From positions 1 to 27,535 of the forward strand of contig CAJLYN010000007.1 of the NCBI GenBank assembly GCA_905210875.1: DNA of 27,535 nucleotides, written 5' to 3'. The notes under the pieces were generated by a model. The model made no database searches, was not told the DNA's origin, and was given only the letters and a program-made list of their open reading frames with translations. This stretch comes from an uncultured Bacteroides sp. (GTDB lineage: Bacteria; Bacteroidota; Bacteroidia; Bacteroidales; UBA11471). How positions within the stretch are numbered: position 1 is the first letter of the stretch; each line of letters begins with the position of its first letter. Below, in pieces: positions 18,394-26,793 of the stretch. Made by a program: the position numbers and the translations under genes.

Positions 18394-20505
18394 CTACCGT
18401 ATGATAAGCTTTTCCTTATTACTCAATATATATAACCCTTGCGGCAACTTATTGAAAAGATCCCCATACGGAACTTGCTTCATGATAAGAATCCCCATAG
18501 GATTATATACATCAACAATCTTATTGGGATCTTTATCTGTTACAGTCTCGTCTATGCTACTTGTTGAAACATTCTCTACAGAAAGTGTTATAATGGCACA
18601 CATTTGATTTCCGCCAAATGATATGGGCAATGCTCCTTTCAAGGGTTCCTCCAAAGGGAAATCATAGGCCGTCATAACAATCGATGGATAACGGGACTTA
18701 AACGTATAGCCATCGGCCTGCACATATGACTTACCGGCCAACTGGGTCAAATAAGACAATCCGCTGTCGCCATTGGAATACCCATTGATATTAACAGCCG
18801 TTACCTGCTTTCCCTCGGGAATATTTATGGTAAAAGGCACTCCTGCCGAATATTTCACTGCGTAATTCTTTCCGGCAGCATATTCTTTGTTATTCGGATT
18901 GGAAACGGAGAAACCTTCTGTAAAATTCCAGGTTTTATTGTCTCCTTCAACAAACGTCTGCGATGAAAGCTCATAATCGACCGGACCTACTACGCTCTCT
19001 GAGTCTTTAATATCTCCCAGCAGTTCGCCATCGGAAGTACATGCCTCCATAATATCGGCCACAAGACCGTTCATGTACAGTTCGAGCATGGTATATCCTT
19101 CCACATCAGTATCATTACGGTCTTCCGGATCATTCGGGTCGAGGCCATGTGCGCGCTCCCAGTCATCGGGCATACCGTCGCGGTCGGTATCAAGAGGAGC
19201 CACGGTCGACTTCAACTCGGGCCAACCCGTAGAGCCATCGGCATATTGGCAATCGTCTTGCGAGTCGATAATTCCCGGCAGGTTGGAACCGCTGGTAAAT
19301 GTGGCTTTGTTTTCCCGTACATCGGCCACCATAATCGAGTCGTGCTCATCGCGTGAGTAACAAGCCCCGGCATATTGCAATACTTTTTCATACGCCACTT
19401 GGGCCGTATGTGTCGTGGTGGCATAGAATTGCAACGGAGCATCGAGACGCATCGTATCTTTGGTTACCGAAGTAAATGTATTGTCATTGCCCGAATTGGA
19501 TATTTGGGCATAGATACCTTTGGTCCAGTTGTCGGCCGTAACATCGGCATTACCTTCCATCACATTGCCATCGACATAAAATTGGCCCCAATGATGAAGC
19601 ATCGGATACCAACCGTTGTGCGATCCATCATCGTTGGTGCAATATTCAAGCGTACGGATACCTATTGCAGCTATACGATATGCAACGGAACCTCCTTTTT
19701 TACGGGTTGCAGGCCCCGGTTTATAATAGTTGTTATAGATATTGACGTCCATACCCTCGCCTCCATAGCAACCGTTGCCGGCCCAGTTATAGATGACATT
19801 GTTGCGCATATCCATATGTTCTTCCATCTGCGTGCCCTGACGCGGACCGAGACGGGGGGTCCGACTCTCGTGATGCAGCAACAGGTTATGGTGATATGAC
19901 ATTCCTTTTCCGCCCCAGTTTCCGCCATATCCATGAGTTCCCTTGCTATGGCCCGAATTACGGAGGCTTTGCGAGATGATGCACCATTGTACCGTTGCAT
20001 TTTCATTGCCATATATCGAACAGCACTCATCGATACTCCAACTTACCGAACAGTGATCGACCATGATATTCGACTGGTCCATTCCTCCCAAGCCATCACC
20101 TTCATGATCTGCTACATTTTCATTTCCCAAACGGAAACGCAAAAAACGGAGGATTACATTATTGGCCTCGATTGTAAACGGATAACCTGCCACACAGATA
20201 CCGTCACCGGGAGCCGTCTGTCCTGCCACGGTCACATTGCCCTGTGATATACTAAGATCCGACTCCAAAAATATCGTTCCGGAAACATCGAAAACAATCG
20301 TGCGCCGCCCCGACTGTCCGAGAGCCCAGCGCAAGGAGCCTTCACCGTCATCTTCCAGATTGGTTACATGATATACTGCTCCACCGCGACCACCCGTCAC
20401 ATATCGACCAAAACCTTCAGCCCCGGGAAATGCAGGGAGGTCTTCGGCCCGGACTGCCGATGCAGTTGCAATCACACAAAAAATAACTAGCAGAATTTTT
20501 TTCAT
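18394..20505 (-). CDS. Secreted pectate lyase, polysaccharide lyase family 1-like, with T9SS-like tail
   Basis: The product has about 703 residues from the ATG at 20505, which begins a clear signal peptide (MKKILLVIFCVIATASAVRA). An in-frame ATG at 20523 would add only six residues. The catalytic beta-helix (about 22-330) starts with AFPGAEGFGRYVTGGRGG and has MVDHCSVSWSIDE, with D150 as a likely Ca-binding Asp. YHHNLLLHHESRTPRLGPRQ carries R215 and R218, matching the PL1 RxPR catalytic pattern, and NNVIYNW follows. Residues about 438-475 (DTDRDGMPDDWERAHGLDP, then NDPED) form the calcium-binding repeat common in Bacteroidota lyases. The last 45 or so residues (VDVYNPMGILI..LPQGLYILSNKEKLIIR) look like a T9SS type A sorting domain. 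Beta-elimination of polygalacturonan is expected outside the cell, feeding the SusC/D systems downstream. PL1 is confident; the subfamily and exact pectin type are not known. Confidence 0.92.
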   Translation of the reverse strand: MKKILLVIFCVIATASAVRAEDLPAFPGAEGFGRYVTGGRGGAVYHVTNLEDDGEGSLRWALGQSGRRTIVFDVSGTIFLESDLSISQGNVTVAGQTAPGDGICVAGYPFTIEANNVILRFLRFRLGNENVADHEGDGLGGMDQSNIMVDHCSVSWSIDECCSIYGNENATVQWCIISQSLRNSGHSKGTHGYGGNWGGKGMSYHHNLLLHHESRTPRLGPRQGTQMEEHMDMRNNVIYNWAGNGCYGGEGMDVNIYNNYYKPGPATRKKGGSVAYRIAAIGIRTLEYCTNDDGSHNGWYPMLHHWGQFYVDGNVMEGNADVTADNWTKGIYAQISNSGNDNTFTSVTKDTMRLDAPLQFYATTTHTAQVAYEKVLQYAGACYSRDEHDSIMVADVRENKATFTSGSNLPGIIDSQDDCQYADGSTGWPELKSTVAPLDTDRDGMPDDWERAHGLDPNDPEDRNDTDVEGYTMLELYMNGLVADIMEACTSDGELLGDIKDSESVVGPVDYELSSQTFVEGDNKTWNFTEGFSVSNPNNKEYAAGKNYAVKYSAGVPFTINIPEGKQVTAVNINGYSNGDSGLSYLTQLAGKSYVQADGYTFKSRYPSIVMTAYDFPLEEPLKGALPISFGGNQMCAIITLSVENVSTSSIDETVTDKDPNKIVDVYNPMGILIMKQVPYGDLFNKLPQGLYILSNKEKLIIR

Positions 20506-20679
20506 GGTATGCGTTTTTATCATGGCAAATTTCTTAATACTCCATCAAAACCGAGAGGATTTTTTGCCCAAATAGGTGCACTTTTCATCTCTATTACCGG
20601 GTATGACTCTTAAATGTCCGCCTTTTTCTACGGCTATCACAGGAATGACAATATAATCCCCGACACAGTTTATGTAAGA

Positions 20680-20712
20680 CAAATATACAAAAAATTCTAA
20701 GATTGCCGCAAA
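20680..20712 (-). promoter_or_regulatory. Bacteroidota-type promoter for the pectate lyase and SusC/D operon
   Basis: On the minus strand TTTG (20712-20709) is followed after 21 nt by TATATTTG (20687-20680), an exact match to the TAnnTTTG -7 element with a full TTTG at -33. The start would lie near 20673, giving a leader of about 170 nt before the lyase ATG. This is the best promoter candidate in the window and would drive the main PUL transcript. Confidence 0.7.
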
Positions 20713-20726
20713 TAAGATAAAATTTT

Positions 20727-20755
20727 AGCAACTCTAAAAAAGCTTTACAAGCAAC
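20727..20755 (-). promoter_or_regulatory. Possible HTCS operator: AGCAAC direct repeat upstream of the -33 element
   Basis: AGCAAC occurs at 20727-20732 and again at 20750-20755 on the plus strand (period 23 bp), both followed by A-rich sequence and AGC. A weaker AACAAC lies at 20805-20810. Direct repeats about two helical turns apart just upstream of -33 are what a dimeric AraC-type HTCS output domain would be expected to bind. The region is AT-rich, so chance is possible. The link to the HTCS encoded next door is inference. Confidence 0.3.
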
Positions 20756-20826
20756 AAAAGAGCGGTAAGTTTGTATGTCTGACATGTATCCTTCTCTATT
20801 TTTTAACAACCCACATTCAGACAAGA

Positions 20827-20870
20827 AAAGAGTGCGCCGACAGAAAGCAATCCGTCCGAATGCACTCTTT
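20827..20870 (-). terminator. Terminator-like hairpin after the HTCS gene
   Basis: AAAGAGTGC (20827-20835) and GCACTCTTT (20862-20870) are perfect 9-bp inverted repeats around a 26-nt loop. Read on the minus strand, the stem ends in CTCTTTTCTTG, a short U-rich tail, 18 nt after the HTCS stop codon. It would end HTCS transcription and insulate it from the lyase promoter 115 nt further on. The long loop makes it a less than classic intrinsic terminator. Confidence 0.6.
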
Positions 20871-20887
20871 GATTATCACGCTTTGGC

Positions 20888-23800
20888 CTACTCTTCCCGC
20901 AGGTAGCTCGAAGGAGATTTTCCAGTTATCTTCTTGAAACTACGACTAAAATATTTAGGGTCGGTATAACCCACCTTATAGGCGACCTCGGCAACAGAAA
21001 AATTCTTGGTCTGCATCAACTGTATCGCTCGCTTGATACGCACAACCTGCAAAAAGTTGATGGGGGAATAACCCACCAAGGCTTTTATTTTTCTGAAGAA
21101 GACACTGCGGCTCAATGCCATCTCTTGAGCCAAATCGTCAACACTTAAATCGGGATTTTCAATATTTGCCTCGATATAAGACATTAATTGCTTCATGAAT
21201 TGTTCATCGGCAGGCATGATAGAAAGTTCCGACGGCTCATAATCGATTTCACCGGTCGATTTTTGCTCTATCTGCTCCATGTATTTCTCCCGCATGATTT
21301 GCTGTTGTTGCAGAATCATGGCCACACGGGCTTTCAACAACTGGGTGCTAAACGGTTTCACCATATACTCTGCAATTCCACTGTTGGCACTCCGTATGCG
21401 GTCGTCCAAGGTATTCTTTGCCGTCAGTACAACAATGGGAATATGACAGGTCGTCGTATTTTCCTTGATACGCTTGGCAAGCTCAAAACCGTCAACCACC
21501 GGCATCATCAGGTCGGTAATCACCAGGTCGGGCATGTGTTCCAACGTCAATTGCCAGCCCTCTTCTCCGTTGGTGGCCGTATATACCTTATAACTGTGTG
21601 TGAGGCAATTACGGAGGAACGACCGCAAGTCGTTATTATCTTCCACGACAAGAATAGAGAAACGGTCGTCGGCATCAGAATCTTCAACATCAGAGTCGCC
21701 GGCAGAAAGAGATTCATCGGCCTCTATATCGTCACTCATCAAGAATTCTATACGTTCATCTTCTTCTAGATGCGCTTTCCCTTCCGGAAAAGAGACTTCG
21801 AACGTACTTCCTACGCCTTCCTCACTCTGCACCTGAATCGTTGCATGATGCAAATCGACAAGCTGTTTCACCAACGATAGGCCTATACCCGTAGACTGCT
21901 GATAAATATTATCCTGTAATATGGTATCGAATCGTTGAAAGAGATTGGCTATTTTTTCCGACGGCATACCCACCCCCTCATCTGCAACGGCAATGGAAAT
22001 TCTCGTCTCTTCTCGCTTTACTTTCACAACAATAGCTTTTCCCGCAGGAGTATATTTGAAGGCATTGGATATGATATTGACAAATATTTTTTCAAACTTA
22101 TCACGGTCGGCCCACACATACACATCGTCACTCTCCATTTCCAAATGAAAATCAATATGATGGGTACGTGCCACATTCTCAAAATTCTCCATGATAGTTT
22201 CCAATGACTCTCTTACATTGAGTTTTTCAACCAGAAGACGCATCTTCTCACTCTGAATCTTGCGGAAATCAAGAATCTGATTGATAAGATTCAACATTCT
22301 ATGCGCATTGGTCTGCACCACCGTCAGATACTGACGATCAGAGTCAGGGAGTTTTTCATCGGCAAGCACTTCGGAGAGTGGCCCCTCTATTAATGTAAGA
22401 GGCGTACGAAGCTCATGCGAAATGTCGGTAAAGAAACGCAACTTAGACTCGGTTAATTGATGTTCCAACCGCAATTTATAACGCAATTTATAAATATGCA
22501 GATAAAGATAGACCAGCCCCAAGATAAATACCAATGCCAAGAATACATACAATACTATTGCCCAGGGAGTCTCCGAGAAGAGGGGCTTTCGTGTGATAGG
22601 CAATACCCGCTCATTATCGACCCACAAACCGTTACGGTCGGTCGATTTCACATGCAGGTAAAAGGTTCCCGCAGGCAAATTTACATAATTGGCCGTAAGG
22701 TTCTCCTGCGTAAATATCCAGTCCTTGTCTACGCCTTCCAACATATACGCATATCGAACCGGAAGACTTGACGACAAATCTACCGCAGCAAAAGGTACAG
22801 ACAAGGTATTCTCGTCGGCTTGCAATACCAAAGAATCTATTCCATCACCAAAAACAATTGAGGGCACGTAATGATCATACGCCAATTTCTCGGGCGCAAC
22901 AATATATACGCCCAAACTGGTCGGCACCAACAAATGCCCGTTTTTGTCGATATAGGGTTTGTTCTCCGACAATGTCGCATAGCGCGGCAACATATCGGAA
23001 CCGATGTTTTCAAAAGCCTCATTACGAGGGTCAAAACGCATCAGCGTACGTTCTGTCTGTACCCAAATATATCCGTCCTTGTCTTCGGTAAGATTGAGAG
23101 CAACGTCGGAATAAGCTCCATCGCGTTTCATATACGGACGGAACGAGAGATTATCCGACAGCAGATTTCGTGTCAGCACTTTATTGAGGCCACCGCCGAA
23201 AACAGCCAAATAGATATCGCCATCCCGGGTCACATCTATTCCCATTATATCATTGCTTCCCAAGCTGTTGACATCATCCTTCTGACGTAAACTGTGATAG
23301 AACCTTATCTCTTCGGGAGAAGAAAAATTTTCGTCGAAAGTATAAAATCCACGGGTTGTTCCTACAAGGATGATGCTGTCGGAGGTCTCGGCCAGACAAC
23401 GAGCTTGCTGCGGTATACTCTGTGAATAGGTTGCCAACCCATTGTTTGCATGAAGAAAATTCAGCGTATCGGAATTGGGATTTTCTACCAGGTTCAACCC
23501 CGAATCATAGCAAGCCACCCATAAGCGACCCTTATAGTCTTGTAAAAGAGAATAGATAGAGTTTCCACTTATACTATGTATATTGTACTCGTCCTTCTTA
23601 TAATGGCCGGTAATCGCATAGTGCCGATATGTATCGTATTTGAGCCGATACAACCCTTCACCGCGTGTTCCAAGCCATATGTTATGTGCATTATCCTCAA
23701 AAATCGTATAAACGCCAATTCCAAACGGAGTCTTCTTCTCTTCGATACGCCCATTGGTGGTTAAATACCCTACTCGCTTCTCGCCTTCCCATATCTCTAC

Positions 23801-25129
23801 GATGCCAAGTCGGGACGACACCCACATACGTCCCCGGGAATCGGAATAGAGACATCGTATCTCTTCTTGCATATAGTACGGGTGAGGTATTACCTCCCGA
23901 TTGCTGAATTGCAACTTATGCAGACCCACATTGCAACTTACCCATATATTTTTCTGTCGGTCTTGGAACACGGTGCGAACCGACGAAGACAAGAAACGTC
24001 CGGCATCATACGGAGTCATCGTCAAAGCGTCAAGATCGACCCTGTAAAGCCCACCTTCTCTCAAAAAAAGGAATAGCTCATTGCCGGAGTTCTTAAAGAA
24101 AAGCGGTCGTGACAAATCCGAAGCAAGCCACGTCGTATCGACATCGGGCAACTTTATGGGGAACAACCTCCTGGTTAGCATATCTAGCCGGTAAAGTTTA
24201 TGATTACGTGTTACAATACAACAGCGGACATCATTATTGTTGTAGCAATACGAGATGTCCGAATCACCGGCATCGGGCATCTTTACCAAGTCGGCTTTCT
24301 CTTGTGGCACATCGACAAAAACCACACCGGCATCGGTCTGCAACAATATGGTTGAATCATTAATGGGCGACATGCGATTGATGTGCATAACCTCTTGTGG
24401 CAATTCTACAAACGATAGCTTTCCATTATTAAAATGGTAAACGGCCAACTCTCTGCGGGACGTTCCCAGCCAAATCGTTCCATCTCGTTCTATCCAGCTT
24501 TTGTAGGGTAGATTGCTCTTAAACGATATATTTCCGATAACAGTGAGCCCGCGATTGGTCAGTACCCACTCATTCCCGCGAGAATCGAGTTGAACGGTAT
24601 AGACCTTGTTTCGTCCCGTTTGGGGATTCTCAAAGACCTCTATATTTTCAATATTTTTATCTTCAATGCGGAATGATACGCCATTTTCATCAATCAGCCA
24701 TGTATGCCCGTTCTCTAACGAGATTGTTTTGGAGGCAACAATAAGTCGATTACATTTTTTCTCCAAGGTCGAATGCACATCGACAAAATGTTTGGTATCG
24801 GTACGGAAAAGATAAAAACGGTCTCTTCCTATACACCAAATATCTCCTTCACTATTAATGACGATATTGTCGAAGCGGTTTTGGAGCAACGGTTCATGAT
24901 TGCCCGGCATCGCTTTATAGCACGTGAACTTGTACCCGTCGTAGCGATTCAATCCGTCCCAAGTTCCCAGCCACAACACACCATCTTCATCTTGCGCAAG
25001 AGAAGTTACTCGTCCCTGAGAAAGCCCATCTCGCACAGTATATATCGACATGCGGCACTCATGCAGCGTTTGTGCCGACAACGATAAAATTCCAAAAAAA
25101 CCGACAATAAGGGGTAAAATATATTTCAT
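20888..25129 (-). CDS. Hybrid two-component system sensor/regulator (HTCS)
   Basis: This 1413-residue one-protein signalling system has a signal peptide (1-19, ..GILSLSA). A periplasmic sensor of about 750 residues follows, with repeated propeller motifs (DGVLWLGTWDGLNRY, RGRMWVSSRLGI, NIWLGTRGEGLYRL, GRLWVACYDSGL). A Y_Y_Y domain spans about 785-838 (RYAYMLEGVDKDW..AGTFYLHVKS), and a membrane helix about 855-880. The kinase domain has H905 in FTDISHELRTP, the N-box NIISNAFKYTP, and G-boxes DEGVGM and GIGLSL. The receiver (about 1155-1270) has phosphoacceptor D1206 in VITDLMMP and Lys in VVLTAK. The AraC-type helix-turn-helix is at about 1313-1413. All catalytic residues are present. It should sense a pectic oligosaccharide in the periplasm and activate the neighbouring lyase and SusC/D operon. 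It is transcribed from its own promoter and closed by a hairpin. Confidence 0.97.
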   Translation of the reverse strand: MKYILPLIVGFFGILSLSAQTLHECRMSIYTVRDGLSQGRVTSLAQDEDGVLWLGTWDGLNRYDGYKFTCYKAMPGNHEPLLQNRFDNIVINSEGDIWCIGRDRFYLFRTDTKHFVDVHSTLEKKCNRLIVASKTISLENGHTWLIDENGVSFRIEDKNIENIEVFENPQTGRNKVYTVQLDSRGNEWVLTNRGLTVIGNISFKSNLPYKSWIERDGTIWLGTSRRELAVYHFNNGKLSFVELPQEVMHINRMSPINDSTILLQTDAGVVFVDVPQEKADLVKMPDAGDSDISYCYNNNDVRCCIVTRNHKLYRLDMLTRRLFPIKLPDVDTTWLASDLSRPLFFKNSGNELFLFLREGGLYRVDLDALTMTPYDAGRFLSSSVRTVFQDRQKNIWVSCNVGLHKLQFSNREVIPHPYYMQEEIRCLYSDSRGRMWVSSRLGIVEIWEGEKRVGYLTTNGRIEEKKTPFGIGVYTIFEDNAHNIWLGTRGEGLYRLKYDTYRHYAITGHYKKDEYNIHSISGNSIYSLLQDYKGRLWVACYDSGLNLVENPNSDTLNFLHANNGLATYSQSIPQQARCLAETSDSIILVGTTRGFYTFDENFSSPEEIRFYHSLRQKDDVNSLGSNDIMGIDVTRDGDIYLAVFGGGLNKVLTRNLLSDNLSFRPYMKRDGAYSDVALNLTEDKDGYIWVQTERTLMRFDPRNEAFENIGSDMLPRYATLSENKPYIDKNGHLLVPTSLGVYIVAPEKLAYDHYVPSIVFGDGIDSLVLQADENTLSVPFAAVDLSSSLPVRYAYMLEGVDKDWIFTQENLTANYVNLPAGTFYLHVKSTDRNGLWVDNERVLPITRKPLFSETPWAIVLYVFLALVFILGLVYLYLHIYKLRYKLRLEHQLTESKLRFFTDISHELRTPLTLIEGPLSEVLADEKLPDSDRQYLTVVQTNAHRMLNLINQILDFRKIQSEKMRLLVEKLNVRESLETIMENFENVARTHHIDFHLEMESDDVYVWADRDKFEKIFVNIISNAFKYTPAGKAIVVKVKREETRISIAVADEGVGMPSEKIANLFQRFDTILQDNIYQQSTGIGLSLVKQLVDLHHATIQVQSEEGVGSTFEVSFPEGKAHLEEDERIEFLMSDDIEADESLSAGDSDVEDSDADDRFSILVVEDNNDLRSFLRNCLTHSYKVYTATNGEEGWQLTLEHMPDLVITDLMMPVVDGFELAKRIKENTTTCHIPIVVLTAKNTLDDRIRSANSGIAEYMVKPFSTQLLKARVAMILQQQQIMREKYMEQIEQKSTGEIDYEPSELSIMPADEQFMKQLMSYIEANIENPDLSVDDLAQEMALSRSVFFRKIKALVGYSPINFLQVVRIKRAIQLMQTKNFSVAEVAYKVGYTDPKYFSRSFKKITGKSPSSYLREE

Positions 25130-25146
25130 ATCGCTCTATATCTATA

Positions 25147-25176
25147 CAAATGTATAACATAATCGGATATTACAAC
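25147..25176 (-). promoter_or_regulatory. Promoter candidate for the HTCS gene
   Basis: On the minus strand GTTG (25176-25173) is separated by 18 nt from TACATTTG (25154-25147), an exact TAnnTTTG match. The -33 element is partial and the spacing slightly short. Transcription would start near 25140, leaving a leader of only about 10 nt before the ATG at 25129. Such a short leader may fit low constitutive expression of the sensor, but that is inference. Confidence 0.5.
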
Positions 25177-25427
25177 TCTTCATTCCCAACAAATCAAAAA
25201 AAAGACACTATTTTGACCAAATAATCTCCCCTGCCGTCATTCTTAATTTACTGCCATGACATTATTCCCGAATAATACACCTATTCAGAAAAATACTCCA
25301 CTCCAATCTATTTATTTCTTTTTTTATTTGCATTGTAAAATTTTTCATAAGAAAGAGAGTTCGAGGCAACTTATCTTTTGCTTACCCAGAAAAATTGAGA
25401 AATTTTCTTTTCATGTATACTTTCGCG
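25177..25427. other. AT-rich divergent intergenic stretch, no gene seen
   Basis: This region lies between the divergent HTCS and serine hydrolase genes. It is AT-rich with runs of A and T. The open frame across it on the plus strand (25256-25492) encodes a Phe/Lys-rich chain with no recognisable domain and runs through the hairpin at 25428, so I do not call it a gene. No repeat or RNA structure was found here apart from the promoter candidates and hairpin listed separately. Confidence 0.5.
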
Positions 25428-25462
25428 AAAAAGGCTGCTCGAAAGCGTTCGAGGGCCTTTTT
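25428..25462 (+). terminator. Strong two-part hairpin with T-tract
   Basis: AAAAAGGC pairs with GCCTTTTT (8 bp). Inside it CTCGAA pairs with TTCGAG around an AGCG tetraloop, with only a TG/G internal bulge. On the plus strand the stem runs into CCTTTTTCATTT, and the A-run on the other side makes it terminator-like in both directions. No gene that it would terminate is visible on the plus strand, so it may end an unseen short transcript, block leftward read-through, or be the 5' hairpin of the hydrolase leader. Confidence 0.6.
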
Positions 25463-25497
25463 CATTTCTATGGCATCTGTCTTTTTTACTAAAAAGA

Positions 25498-25526
25498 TTG
25501 TACAGGAAATGTTTTGACTATATTTA
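25498..25526 (+). promoter_or_regulatory. Weak promoter candidate for the serine hydrolase gene
   Basis: TTG (25498-25500) is followed after 18 nt by TATATTTA (25519-25526), which matches seven of eight positions of a TAnnTTTG element. The start would lie near 25533, about 13 nt before the ATG at 25546. A second weak candidate is TTG (25395-25397) with 20 nt to TACTTTCG (25418-25425), which would place the start right at the hairpin at 25428. Confidence 0.3.
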
Positions 25527-25545
25527 CAACCGATAATCTTGAACC

Positions 25546-26683
25546 ATGAAAAGAAGACTTAAAATCATTTTACCGATTGTGATACTGCTCATAGTCGTCT
25601 ACCTGTGCCTGCCTCACTACGCCCGGCAAGCTCTCAGGTATCTCTACCCCGACATCTACGACCTCGAACGCTTCGAGCATCACACCGTACATGCACCCGA
25701 CAGCTGCCAGCCGTGGGCACATACCGCCGACTACAACCGATACCGGCTCTCAACGACCGAGGCAGATTACCTTGATTCGATGGAGACAACGGCATTTCTC
25801 GTCTTCCAGCACGACAGCATCGTATTCGAGAATTACCGCAACGACGGCTGCGACACCCTCACCTCCAACATCTTCTCGGCCACAAAAAGCATTGTGAGCC
25901 TCCTCACGGGCATTGCGTGCGAAGAGGGCTACATAAAAAGCATCGACGACCCGGTGAGCAAATACCTGCCGGCTTTTTCCGAAGGACGACACAGCGAAAT
26001 CACCCTGCGCCACCTGCTTACGATGAGCGCCTCGCTGAGTTGGGACGAGAGCTACTCCTCTCTCTTCTCCATGACCACACAAGGATATTACGGCAACGAT
26101 CTCTACCGGCTGGTTACAGAACTAGACGTGACGGGGCGCCCCGGCTATCAATACACCTACCGCAGCGGCGAACGATAGGTACCTTTCCGCCACAGGGAAG
26201 ACTCTGAGCGACTATGCCGAGGAAAAGTTGTGGCGTCCGCTCCAAGCCGAACACGACGCCTACTGGCTGCTCGACCGCAAAGGGGGCAACGAAAAGGCTT
26301 TCTGCTGCTTCCACACCACCGCCCGCGACGTAGCCCGACTGGGCCACCTGATGCTTCACGAGGGGCAGTGGCACGGGCAACAAATCGTACCGGCAACCTA
26401 TATGCGCGAAGCCACGACTCCTGCATCGTACCTGCGCAATCAGTGGGACAACGGAGCCCTCGATTACTACGGGTTACAGTTCTGGATTGTAGAAATCAAC
26501 GGGAAATCCTATCCCTACATGCGGGGCATGGACGGGCAATATATTGTCGCCATACCCGGACGGAAGGCTCTTTTTGTGCGACTGGGACACAAATCGACAG
26601 ATATTTATGTAGGACCGCACCAGGCAGACCTTTTCCGCTATTTCGCCCTGGCTTCGGAAATTCTTGATTCGCGGATGGAATAG
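25546..26683 (+). pseudogene. Membrane-anchored serine hydrolase (NylB/class C beta-lactamase-like), frameshifted
   Basis: The N-terminus (25546-26178, 210 codons) begins with a membrane anchor (about residues 4-23, IILPIVILLIVVYLCLP). It carries the SxxK nucleophile motif in FSATKSIVSLLTG (S111, K114) and the YxSG motif (Y205), then hits TAG at 26176. The rest of the enzyme continues in the next frame from about 26180 to the TAG at 26681: YLSATGKTLSDYAEEKLW, then NEKAFCCFHTTARDVARLGH and MRGMDGQYIVAIPGRKALFV. Both halves fit one protein of about 380 residues of the 6-aminohexanoate-dimer-hydrolase-like branch. At the junction the helix expected after YxSG (NTQLL..-like) is missing, so a small deletion of roughly 14 nt fits better than a single-base slip. 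As read, the product lacks its C-terminal half. A sequencing or assembly error is the alternative. It probably stands outside the PUL; no substrate can be inferred. Confidence 0.85.
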
Positions 26684-26758
26684 CGGCGGGAGACTTACGT
26701 TTTCTCACTTTTTCAACACAAAATGGCATCGGGAGAAACATTTTCGACGCATAACGAT

Positions 26759-26766
26759 TACTTTTG
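26759..26766 (+). promoter_or_regulatory. Candidate -7 element for the ABC ATPase gene
   Basis: TACTTTTG is an exact TAnnTTTG match 27 nt before the ATG at 26794. No TTTG or TTG is found at the proper distance upstream (the corresponding bases are GAAA), so only half of the promoter signature is present. The position fits a separate transcript for the ATPase gene rather than read-through from the broken hydrolase gene. Confidence 0.4.
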
Positions 26767-26793
26767 CAACGACAATCAACAGAAACGACAGTT

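Noticed and set aside
20594..20824. Small minus-strand open frame (76 codons) between the HTCS and lyase genes
   Set aside because: It runs across the predicted promoter and operator region and encodes a Cys-rich chain with no recognisable fold. The region is better explained as control DNA.
25256..25492. Small plus-strand open frame (78 codons) in the divergent intergenic region
   Set aside because: Composition follows the AT-rich DNA (Phe, Lys, Ile), it reads through a strong hairpin, and there is no supporting promoter or domain.
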